Source: Vibrio cidicii (GTDB lineage Bacteria; Pseudomonadota; Gammaproteobacteria; Enterobacterales; Vibrionaceae). From it: DNA of 64,000 nt. This document shows positions 47,757 to 56,071 of this stretch, one piece after another. Every line of letters starts with the position of its first letter. The first letter of the stretch is position 1. Under the pieces are notes generated by a model. That model was not told where the DNA came from, made no database searches, and saw nothing but the letters and a program-made list of their open reading frames with translations. The stretch is from contig NZ_CP046803.1 of NCBI RefSeq assembly GCF_009763805.1, positions 124,001 through 188,000 on the forward strand, read 5' to 3'. The position numbers and the translations under genes are program-made.

Positions 47757-48005
47757 TTAGGCTTTCTCAGGCGTCAGAGTTTTTTTTTCCTGTTGCATCT
47801 TCGCAAGAAAGTACACGTTGACACATGCAATAAAGCCGTTAGTCACAACTACTGGCCATGCATCGATCATCAGACCGTAGGCAGTAAACAGTCCACAGCC
47901 AATAAAGTTAAGTACGCGAAGACGCACAATGTCTTTCATCGTTAGCGAAATCGCCACCATGATTGAAGCCGCGTAGCCTAGAATTTCAACCATATTCATT
48001 TCCAT
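47757..48005 (-). CDS. YgjV-like small inner-membrane protein
   Basis: An 82-residue protein with two or three hydrophobic segments: VEILGYAASIMVAISLTMKDIVRLRVLNFIGCGLFTAYGLMIDAWPVVVTNGFIACVNVYFLAKM. This is the repeat unit of the YgjV family, here about half the E. coli length. GAGGGTCAAATT precedes the ATG. The C-terminus is charged (QQEKKTLTPEKA). Function unknown. Confidence 0.68.
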   Translation of the reverse strand: MEMNMVEILGYAASIMVAISLTMKDIVRLRVLNFIGCGLFTAYGLMIDAWPVVVTNGFIACVNVYFLAKMQQEKKTLTPEKA

Positions 48006-48290
48006 AATTTGACCCTCTTAAATCTTGCCGAATATGTCGGTACCAATTCTTCTCTTCTTGAGATAAGTGAGGAAGCTCCGTGCCTCGAATGGTCTAATCT
48101 TGTTTTCTCTATATTGACTATATCAATGGAAATTCCGTGATGAAAGCCTCAAATCAAGGTTAAGAGAAGGTTAGCGATTACGCAAACGTTTAGAAACAAG
48201 ATACTCAATAATGGTGCTCAGTCCGTATAGCCATAACCCAAAGGAATAGATAAGTGGATACTATTAGATCGATAGCTAGACAGTGCAGTA

Positions 48291-48596
48291 GTGAAGAGTA
48301 TAATTTATTTAACGATAATCATTCTCATTTGGTGTGTTATGTTTTTGCTAATCGCTGCTCTGTTTTCGATCTTATTGGCTTTGAAGCTCAATATTGGTGA
48401 AAAGAACATCTTGATCCACTTTTTGCTTAACGTTTTCTTTCTGTTTTGGTTGGGGGAACGCTACGCAATCTTCTATCTGCTTTTGATGTTCTTCACCAGT
48501 CCTATCCTGATCTCACTGCAACGAAAGTGGGGGGGTACACAGCAGTTGTACGCCTTTGTGCCTATGCTGCTTGCTTGCGTTCTATGGATTGTTTGA
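48291..48596 (+). CDS. Hydrophobic protein of 101 residues, unknown
   Basis: Open from a GTG at 48291 to TGA at 48594. Three or four hydrophobic stretches (IIYLTIIILIWCVMFLLIAALFSILLAL and LNVFFLFWLGERYAIFYLLLMFF) fit a small membrane protein. There is no good ribosome site; an ATG at 48339 is a shorter alternative. I do not recognise it. The region 48006-48290 before it has no better gene. Confidence 0.4.
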   Translation: MKSIIYLTIIILIWCVMFLLIAALFSILLALKLNIGEKNILIHFLLNVFFLFWLGERYAIFYLLLMFFTSPILISLQRKWGGTQQLYAFVPMLLACVLWIV

Positions 48597-48619
48597 TGGG
48601 GTGAGTGGAATAAAAAACA

Positions 48620-48934
48620 CTAAACTTGGATATCAAGCAAAGAGCCGATCACTTCGTTGTTACGTTCAATAACCGTCGCGCCGATACGATTATAACGTGC
48701 AGCTTGGTTGAGCTTCATCAACGCATCCGTATGATCACCAGAAAAATTTGCTTTGTCTATTTTCCCCTCGGCGGGTTTGGTTTCAGCATCCACCCGGTTG
48801 AAAGCAAGAGGATCCGAAGAAGAGGAAGCAGAAGAAGGTAGGCTATTTTTGTTGAGATCAACAGCAGCATCTCCAGCCATCCGATTAGATTGCTGAATCA
48901 TTTGATATCCTGAGTGAATCCCTGAAATCGCCAT
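48620..48934 (-). CDS. Flagellar rod-like protein of 104 residues, unknown
   Basis: N-terminus MAISGIHSGYQMIQQSNRMAGDAAVDL and C-terminus AARYNRIGATVIERNNEVIGSLLDIQV look like the paired terminal helices of flagellar rod and hook proteins, with a serine-rich middle (SSASSSSDPL). AGGTGCGCA precedes the ATG. No flagellar gene is near. The resemblance is by eye only; family not named. Confidence 0.6.
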   Translation of the reverse strand: MAISGIHSGYQMIQQSNRMAGDAAVDLNKNSLPSSASSSSDPLAFNRVDAETKPAEGKIDKANFSGDHTDALMKLNQAARYNRIGATVIERNNEVIGSLLDIQV

Positions 48935-49013
48935 TGCGCACCTGACTAAAAACTAACCTGTTAATACAAGGGTAGTGCGATTTGACAAATCTGGCAACTA
49001 TGCTTAGGCCTCT

Positions 49014-49175
49014 TTACGCAAAAAGCCTAGCCAGTGCATCACGCTCTTCTCGACTTAGGATATCCGTATTGCGTTTCACTAGTGCCAGTTGAATCTCTCC
49101 TTGTAAGCGTTTTAGTTGCAAAGGAGACAGTTTTTTCAACGCATCGCGAAGTTTTTCAAAATCAGTGCTACTCAT
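49014..49175 (-). CDS. Small helical protein of 53 residues, unknown
   Basis: ATG 49175 to TAA 49014, with a strong ribosome site (CGGAGGGTTAAC). The sequence MSSTDFEKLRDALKKLSPLQ and the following charged helices (REERDALARLF at the end) are fully helical and amphipathic. No Cys, no membrane helix. It sits in the gap before the YccS-like gene, with no competing frame. I do not recognise the family. Confidence 0.6.
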   Translation of the reverse strand: MSSTDFEKLRDALKKLSPLQLKRLQGEIQLALVKRNTDILSREERDALARLFA

Positions 49176-49327
49176 GTTAACCCTCCGTTTTTCAACGTCC
49201 TTTCTGGATAATTGCGGTTTAAGTCAAAAGCATGGATAGCACTATAATTATTGAACGGTGTTTTATTGTCCGAAAAATGTCAGAAAGCGTTTAGGCGAGA
49301 GTGAAATTTTTTGCCTTGATTTTCGCC

Positions 49328-51502
49328 TCACTTATCGACTCGGACGGAAAACTTGTTCGCCAACGAGTGCAGCTCTGACATCATTCGATAAATAAGATGA
49401 AGTTGCTGTAAAACCATACGTGCACTGCTCTCATCATCCTCACGCCATTCGCTCAGTCGCTTATCAAGCTCTGCTTCATTGTTGATGTCTAATTCGCAGG
49501 ATTCGCTATGGTGGTAAAGTTGTGCTTGCAGAGCATCCAAATGTTGATGAATGACGCGATGTGCATCTAAAACCAGTTGATGCGTGGTTTCATCATCTAA
49601 GCGCGTGCGATGCGCTCCCAACGCTGAAATGTAGTTGAGCATGGCGTGATTAAGGGTGAGAAAACGAAAACTCTCATCGACCGACGTTTGGTACTTGCCC
49701 GGCTCGACCAGCATATTACTGATTGCTGAAGATAAATTGGCATCGCTGTTGTGCGCGTTGCGTCTTGCTATTCGATAGGCCAAGCTATCTTTTTTGCCTA
49801 TTCGATATTGACCAATGATTTGCAGCAGATACTGCTTATTTGCTTCCACAGCATCCGCCATTACTTTGTGTAAGCGACGCGACTGCCAATCGGGTAGGAT
49901 CCAAACCACTGCCGCAACTGCCAGTGCGCAGCCAATTAGTGTATCAGCAAGACGTGGCAGAACCACGGCATAACCCTCGCCGAGTTGGTTGAAGCAAAAA
50001 AGAACCAATAGGGTGATAAAACCGGTGGCAAACCCATAGTTGTTGATGCGAAATGCAAAAAACAGCACTCCAGATACCACGATAAATACCAGTTGGCTCT
50101 CTTGCGAAGGGAAAAAAGTAAGCAGGGGTACGCCAATGAGCAAACCAGCAAACGTGCCTGCCACACGAGCTGTCAGCTTCTGTTTAGTGGCACTGTAGTT
50201 GGGCTGGCAGACAAATAAGGTAGTCAGCAATATCCAGTAGCCGCGCTCAATCCCCATTCCTTGGATGATGCCGTAACCCGCAGTCAGAGCAATTGCCATG
50301 CGAATGGCGTGGCGAAACAACATCGAATCGCGGTGCATGTTGGCCTGAATCCGTTGCCACATGGCTTTGAGCGTGTGCGGATTGGTGTCATCTAATACCC
50401 CTTCTTCTGGTCTTTCTGCATCGGGGTTATTGATATTGTTGAACTGCTTTTCCACCGTTGCCAAGTTATTAAACAGATAGTTAAGTTGGGCCAGTAACCT
50501 GTTCCAAGCAGGATTTTTCTGTTCTTTTAAATAGCCTAATGCGTTTTGCAATTCAGCCAAGGCTAAAATCGACTGTTGGCTGTGAGAGTATTCGTTGCCA
50601 AGACGCAGTGATTCGGCGATCTCTCTGCATGCATTCGCTTGGCTTTCGAGTAGATATTTGAAACGGAAGAGAACGTCAGAGCGCTCAAACTGCAGCGCCA
50701 GATCTTGATAGCGATAGTGGCTTGAACTGACCCGCTCGTGGATGTCCTGAGCGATAAAATAGATGTTAAGGAAGCGATCGCTTGGTCCGTCAATGTGTCC
50801 GCATTTTGAACGGCTAAGCAGAGTGGTTTTGCAGTTATTCAACGCCGTTACCGTCAGAGCGTTGAGTCTCGCCGCTTCAATTCGCATCGGCTGCGGAGTG
50901 AGATTAGTGACAGGATGAAACAGCTTGGCCTTGGCATCCAGATAATTGGCGAGTTGGCTAAAGACCATAGCCAAACTCTGCTGCACGGGCTGCATTGGCC
51001 AGAGGATCTGCCAAATCATCGACATCAGGTAGTACCAAGCGGCACCTGACAGCAATAACAGGGGTTGGAACCAGATATTGGTGCTTTCATGCGCGCCCAG
51101 CATGGTGTAAATCGCCAGCAGGAGTGAACCAAAAGCGATACTGGCATATTTGGGCCCCAGCACACCAAGCATGATAAAAGCAAAGGTAGAGATAAACAGC
51201 CCGATAGCGAACAGCCAAGGAGTGGCAAAAAGCAGTTCGATGGAAAAGGCCGCGATGGCAAAACAGACAAAGGTGAGGATGAGAGCTTTGATCCGCCCGC
51301 TAAAGCTGTCATCGCTCTCTGCCAGCGCAGCAGCAATAACGCCAAGAATTAATGGGGTTATCAAGGTATGTTGTTGATAATACCAAGCGGGAATCACCAC
51401 TCCCAGCAGCGTCAGTAGGATCAGCACACTGTAGTTAATGGTTTTGTTTGCCCAAAAATGGCGAAGCCGGGATCTGAATTTCACACTTATCCTGTGCATC
51501 AT
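49328..51502 (-). CDS. yccS: YccS/FUSC-family putative transporter
   Basis: Inner-membrane protein of 724 residues. Six N-terminal hydrophobic segments (INYSVLILLTLLGVVIPAWYY, LILGVIAAALAESDDSFSGR, FAIGLFISTFAFIMLGVLG) are followed by a long cytoplasmic part, then a second membrane bundle (GYGIIQGMGIERGYWILLTTLFVCQPNYSATKQKLTARVAGTFAGLLIGV) and a helical tail. This is the full YccS arrangement of fusaric-acid-resistance-like proteins. Substrate unknown. The start ATG ATG CAC has no clear ribosome site. Confidence 0.85.
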   Translation of the reverse strand: MMHRISVKFRSRLRHFWANKTINYSVLILLTLLGVVIPAWYYQQHTLITPLILGVIAAALAESDDSFSGRIKALILTFVCFAIAAFSIELLFATPWLFAIGLFISTFAFIMLGVLGPKYASIAFGSLLLAIYTMLGAHESTNIWFQPLLLLSGAAWYYLMSMIWQILWPMQPVQQSLAMVFSQLANYLDAKAKLFHPVTNLTPQPMRIEAARLNALTVTALNNCKTTLLSRSKCGHIDGPSDRFLNIYFIAQDIHERVSSSHYRYQDLALQFERSDVLFRFKYLLESQANACREIAESLRLGNEYSHSQQSILALAELQNALGYLKEQKNPAWNRLLAQLNYLFNNLATVEKQFNNINNPDAERPEEGVLDDTNPHTLKAMWQRIQANMHRDSMLFRHAIRMAIALTAGYGIIQGMGIERGYWILLTTLFVCQPNYSATKQKLTARVAGTFAGLLIGVPLLTFFPSQESQLVFIVVSGVLFFAFRINNYGFATGFITLLVLFCFNQLGEGYAVVLPRLADTLIGCALAVAAVVWILPDWQSRRLHKVMADAVEANKQYLLQIIGQYRIGKKDSLAYRIARRNAHNSDANLSSAISNMLVEPGKYQTSVDESFRFLTLNHAMLNYISALGAHRTRLDDETTHQLVLDAHRVIHQHLDALQAQLYHHSESCELDINNEAELDKRLSEWREDDESSARMVLQQLHLIYRMMSELHSLANKFSVRVDK

Positions 51503-51699
51503 TGACTAAAACGAAGTGGTTGTCAGTGTAACAGAACAAAGGTCACGAATTATGACCTAGACACAGAAAAAGTTGCAGTTGCTGGAGAATCCACCAATCA
51601 GTGCTTTGGCTGCCAGTGTGGGGATGATTGGCTACATTTTCTAGTGTCATCATGGTATAACCCGAGCAAAGCAAAAATGAGACCGAGAGCAATTTGTCC

Positions 51700-53770
51700 A
51701 TGTTACTAACCGCCAATCAGACAGCGCAGTTTTTTATCCAGAATGAGTATCATCATGTTGAATTGAGTGATAACCATCTGCTGCTCGCGTCGGTTGGCAG
51801 TGAAGAACATATTCCTTTCACCGTATGGAACGGTCAGGTAAGGGTTCAACGTGGCTTATTCTGGGGAGCGCTGCAATTTTTTGCCCACGAAGTGGATGGC
51901 CGTCAACAGAGCTGGCTGGTGCAAGGCTTGCCTTGGCCAGAGTGTCGGCTTTTTGCGCGTCAAGCGGTGAATTGTTATCAAGAGTGGCATAATCAGCAAT
52001 GTCGCCAGTTGAGCCAGTATCTGCCGCACTGGGAAGACGAGTTACACCGACTTGAACATCTTCCGGCTTATCTGCCTCATTCGGCATTAGAGGCATGGGC
52101 GAATCAGGTTACCGAGCAACTGACAGAAATGAAAATGTCGCTTGAGGAAGCGAAATTGCGTCTTCCTGAACGCGTCGCTCGGCTAGAAACAGTGGCTGCG
52201 TCACGGCTCTGAAAAATTGTTCGAACGCAATCAAGCATGGCTTGAGCGTGAGAGACGTAACTGGGAAGTGCTGTTCAATCAAATTGAATCCTCGCCATTA
52301 AACATCTCACAGCAGTATGCAGTCTTGCTTAACGATGATCACAACCTAGTGCTCGCGGGAGCGGGGTCGGGCAAGACCAGCGTGCTGACTGCTCGGGTTG
52401 CGTATTTATTGCAAAGTCATCAGGCGAGGGATGAAGAGATCTTGATGCTGGCCTTTGGCCGGGAGGCGGCAGACGAGTTGCGCCAACGCCTGCGGGATAA
52501 AATCGGCTTGGCAGCGGAGAAAACCAACGTATCAACCTTTCATCAACTGGGGCTGTCGATTGTCAATCAAGTTGAAGAGACGCCAGTGGAAATCTCCCCG
52601 ATGGCGTTGGATGACAAATTGCGCATGGCTTGGTGTGTCGACTGGCTGAAGAAGCACTGGATGACGCCGACCAACTTCAAACGTTGGCAGAAACATCTCT
52701 CGAAATGGCCTATCGCTTATTTAACCGGTGATGATGAGCTGGGGAGCCACGCTGAGAACCCTAAGTTGCTCTCATGGTTGGAAAATCAAGTTTCACAACT
52801 GGCCGAGCTCGGTATTGGCAAAAAAGAGGTACAAGAGCGGTTAGTGGAGCTGGCAGACTATACGCGCTTAAACAGTGAGTTGGCGCTGTGCTGGCCCTGT
52901 TACACTGCTTGGCAGAAAATGCTTAAAGAGAGCAACCAAATCGATTTTCCGACCATGATCAGCCGCGCAACCCGCTATGTGGAACAAGGAAAATTTGTTT
53001 CTCCTTGGCGCTTTATTATGGTGGATGAGTATCAAGATATCTCGCCAGATCGCCTTGCTCTGGTGGAGGCGTTGAGTCAACAAACCAATAAACAGCCGGG
53101 AGCATCCTTGTTTGCGGTCGGGGACGACTGGCAGGCCATCTATCAATTTGCCGGCGCGAGTGTGGACCTGACAACGGGATTTCAAGCGCGCTTTACTCAC
53201 TCGACAGTGCATCAGCTCGACACCACTTATCGATTCAACAATATGATTGGCGAAGTGGCTAACCGTTTTATTCAGCAAAATCCTGTCCAACTGAAAAAGC
53301 AGTTGAACAGCTTTAAGCAGCAAAAGCAGAAAGCCGTTTATACGGCGCCAAGTAACTCAGTAGAAAAGATCCTTGATCAGTTGAATCGTCAAAGTAAAGG
53401 CAACAAATCGGTTTTGTTGCTTGGGCGTAACCATTACCACAAGCCCGATCTGTGTGACGATTGGATTAAGCGCTTCACGCAGCTTGATATTCGTTTTATG
53501 ACCTGCCATGCCAGCAAAGGCAAAGAGGCAGACTACGTGATAATACTGTGCGTCGATGAAGGGCAATTTCCAGCCAAGAAAAAGCAGCTGCACCTCAACA
53601 ATGCGCTTACGCTGTCTAGTGATGATTTTGCCTATGCTGACGAGCGCAGGTTGTTCTATGTCGCGTTGACCCGCGCTCGGGAGAAAGTGTGGATCACACA
53701 CAATGGTTCAGGTTCGGGCTTTGTTCAGGAACTGGTTGAGGAGGCTTACCCTGTGATCAAACAGTCCTGA
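51700..53770 (+). CDS. helD: DNA helicase IV HelD (one +1 frameshift)
   Basis: Superfamily 1 ATPase and 3'-5' DNA helicase. The N-terminal domain starts MLLTANQTAQFFIQNEYHHVELSDNHLLL at ATG 51700. The frame breaks at GAAAC (52186-52190); dropping one A joins ARLEQWLRHG to SEKLFERNQAWLERERRNW. Motifs then run LNDDHNLVLAGAGSGKTSVLTAR (Walker A), DFPTMISRA, MVDEYQDISPDRLALVEAL (Walker B), VGDDWQAIYQFAGASVD, TCHASKGKEADYVIIL and YVALTRAREKVWIT. The joined product has 689 residues, near the E. coli length of 684. It is single, convergent with the mgsA genes. Confidence 0.92.
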
Positions 53771-53779
53771 TTTTTATCC

Positions 53780-54235
53780 TTACCTTTGTTGATAGACACA
53801 GGTTGGCGTGTCTGGAATGGTGATGGGCATTACTTCACCTAGTTGATGGTTGCCAAACAGCAGATCGGCCGATGACGGATTGGTGGCCACTGGAATGTTC
53901 CATACCGTGGCCAACCTGAGTAGGGCAATGACGTCGAATTGATGCGGATGCGCGTCGAGCGGATCCCAGAAGAACACCAAAACGTCAATCTCTCCTTCGG
54001 TGATTCTTGCGCCGATTTGTTGATCGCCGCCCATCGGGCCACTGCTCAATCTCTCAAGGTGTAGTGGTGTGTTGATCGATAAATATTGCGCGGTGGTTGA
54101 GGTGGCAACAAGTTGATGATTTTGTAATGCACTGAGATTTCGCTGAACCCACACTAGCAGGTCGTGTTTCATTCCATCATGAGCGACAAGCGCAATACGT
54201 TTCTTTGATGGAAGTGTTCTGGTTATCTTTTTCAT
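53780..54235 (-). CDS. Divergent methylglyoxal synthase paralogue
   Basis: Second methylglyoxal synthase-like protein of 151 residues, 165 bases downstream of mgsA. Aligned by eye, His19, Asp20, the Asp of GPMGGDQQ, His98 and Asp101 (PHQFD) are kept. The phosphate loop is altered: ATGTTG becomes ATSTTA, with Gly46 and Gly49 changed. Surrounding text ([39 protein letters not shown]) also differs. It may be a low-activity, retuned or regulatory copy. The start is ATG 54235 with AGGACC upstream. Confidence 0.85.
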   Translation of the reverse strand: MKKITRTLPSKKRIALVAHDGMKHDLLVWVQRNLSALQNHQLVATSTTAQYLSINTPLHLERLSSGPMGGDQQIGARITEGEIDVLVFFWDPLDAHPHQFDVIALLRLATVWNIPVATNPSSADLLFGNHQLGEVMPITIPDTPTCVYQQR

Positions 54236-54403
54236 TATTGGTCCTTTCCTAGCCAAAGCGATAATATGAAAATAATCGCTTAATGCTCATCTTAAGACGT
54301 CGTTGATAGGCTTGTTAACTAAATAAAGATAATTTGTTGCAGATGTTTGATGCGCGCCCGTTTCCGATCTCTATTTTTGGGGCCTTAACTCTAAATCATT
54401 CAG

Positions 54404-54433
54404 CAAAAAAAAAAGCTGCCGTGATGGCAGCTT
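54404..54433 (-). terminator. Rho-independent terminator of mgsA
   Basis: AAGCTGCC (54413-54420) pairs with GGCAGCTT (54426-54433); on the minus strand nine or ten T residues follow. Confidence 0.85.
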
Positions 54434-54452
54434 GGAGTGCGAGCTTCTTCGC

Positions 54453-54909
54453 TCAGGTTTCGTTCGGCAAGGTAAGCCTGATAATCAGGGATCTCAATAT
54501 CCACTTCTTGCTCTAGCAAAGGCGAAGCGAAGAGAAACTTGGCCGTTGCACGGTTAGTTGCGACGGGAATGTTCCACACGCTGGCAATGCGCAGCAAAGC
54601 CTTGACATCAGGATCATGAGGTACAGCGTTCAGTGGATCCCAGAAGAAAATTAGCATGTCGATTTTGCCTTCAGAAATCAGCGCGCCAAGTTGTTGGTCG
54701 CCGCCCATCGGTCCACTGATCATGCTCTTGATCGCCAATCCTGTCTCTTTGCTCAACATAAAACCGGTGGTTCCAGTGGCATAAAGAAAGTGGCGTTGCA
54801 GCTTTTCTTTGTTTTCCTTTACCCAGCGCAGCAGCTCTGGCTTGCAGTTATCATGCGCAACCAGTGCAATATGTTTGTGTGCGGGCATGGTACGAGTTGT
54901 TTTTTGCAT
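54453..54909 (-). CDS. mgsA: Methylglyoxal synthase MgsA (one +1 frameshift at the last codons)
   Basis: Converts dihydroxyacetone phosphate to methylglyoxal and phosphate, a relief valve when sugar phosphates build up. His19, Asp20, the loop [37 protein letters not shown] and [12 protein letters not shown] are all conserved. As written, the frame runs past the stop into the terminator hairpin. Shortening GAAAC (GTTTC on the plus strand, 54457-54461) gives YLAERT-stop, the family end, and 151 residues. ATG 54909 follows GGAAAAC. The terminator at 54404-54433 separates it from the paralogue. Confidence 0.92.
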
Positions 54910-54961
54910 CAAAGTTTTCCGTTTGAATGACCCTATTCAGTTTGACCTTATTAAGCATAAC

Positions 54962-55975
54962 TTAGGGTTGGGATTCAACTGCTTTAACGTGAAAAGTCGG
55001 CCTGTATGCGGATGGTGATAAAGAGTCTTCAATAGTTGAGATCTCAAGCGTGTCAGGCGTTAACGGTTGAATATCAGGGCTTAACGTTTGCTTATAAGGG
55101 GCGCTGCGCAAAAATTGCACCGCTTGCTCAACGGATAAGCGACCCTGCTTGACCATTTGGTCGGTCGGGGCGAATTCCACTTTGTGGCGCAGTAAACCGC
55201 GATAAACGCCGTGACTCAAATAGGTCGACACCAGTCCTATCTGTTGTGACTTCCCGCTACTGCGTAGTTCACTGATGGCCGCTTCAATCGCGACTGCGCT
55301 ACCGATTATGTAGTCAATCGTTTGTGTCTCAATCACTTGTTGCACTAAGTTGCGCTGTAATTCTTTGTCATTGTCGGCAGAAAGATGCGCCACCACCTTA
55401 ACATCACTGTCTTGAACGGCGGCGTTGAAGCCTTGCAAGACGGGTTTGGTTCCGCCGCGGTTGTTTGGGCCAAGTAGCAGCGCAACTTGAACCACGCCGC
55501 TACCAGCAGGATGTTTTGTTGCTAAATAGCGCCCAGCCTGATATCCCATCCAATACCAATCAACACCAACGCTGCCTTTTAACTGAGGGCGCTGATGCTC
55601 ATTGAGTACCAGTTGATTGACGGTGGCGAAAACAGGCACGTCGCCACTCCAGCGTTGCAAATCATCGTAGAATGCGTGTGAGTCGACCGTGCCGAGCAAA
55701 ATAGCCTGTGCACCCCATTGACGGCACTGCTGAATTTGTTGTTGCTGTTTAGCGACATTGGGATAGCCGCCAGCTTCCAAAACGCGTAGCTCTACATTCA
55801 GTCTTTGCGCCGCCAAAACCATGCCGTAGTTGACTGATAGCCAATAGGAATCTTTTAGGTGCGGATAGATGGCGCATAGCTTCTCGCTGGCAATGGCAGT
55901 GGAGGAAGTGAGAGTGGCGAAGAAAAGTAAGCCGATAGAGCTTAATGTCGAACTAAGTGGGTTGGTTTTTAACAT
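54962..55975 (-). CDS. torT: TMAO-sensing periplasmic protein TorT
   Basis: Periplasmic protein of the LacI/periplasmic-binding fold that binds trimethylamine N-oxide and presents it to TorS. A signal peptide (SSIGLLFFATLTSSTAIA) is followed by SEKLCAIYPHLKDSYWLSVNYGMVLAA, LEAGGYPNVAKQQQQIQQC and GTVDSHAFYDDL. The 337 residues match TorT. It is divergent from torS, with 96 bases between starts. This is a rare arrangement in which sensor and receptor genes sit back to back, which supports the assignment. Confidence 0.85.
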   Translation of the reverse strand: MLKTNPLSSTLSSIGLLFFATLTSSTAIASEKLCAIYPHLKDSYWLSVNYGMVLAAQRLNVELRVLEAGGYPNVAKQQQQIQQCRQWGAQAILLGTVDSHAFYDDLQRWSGDVPVFATVNQLVLNEHQRPQLKGSVGVDWYWMGYQAGRYLATKHPAGSGVVQVALLLGPNNRGGTKPVLQGFNAAVQDSDVKVVAHLSADNDKELQRNLVQQVIETQTIDYIIGSAVAIEAAISELRSSGKSQQIGLVSTYLSHGVYRGLLRHKVEFAPTDQMVKQGRLSVEQAVQFLRSAPYKQTLSPDIQPLTPDTLEISTIEDSLSPSAYRPTFHVKAVESQP

Positions 55976-56071
55976 GCAGCAAGGTCAATGTCAGTGGATT
56001 GCGGTAACTTTGCAGAATATAGCGTATTCTTTAGCGCTTACCCAGTCGATTCAGCCATAGGTCTCTTAAGT

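Noticed and set aside
48171..48260. Short minus-strand frame whose end (YPLIYSFGLWLYGLSTIIEY...) looks protein-like
   Set aside because: A stop lies directly upstream and no start codon or ribosome site exists. It may be a gene remnant, but the evidence is too thin.
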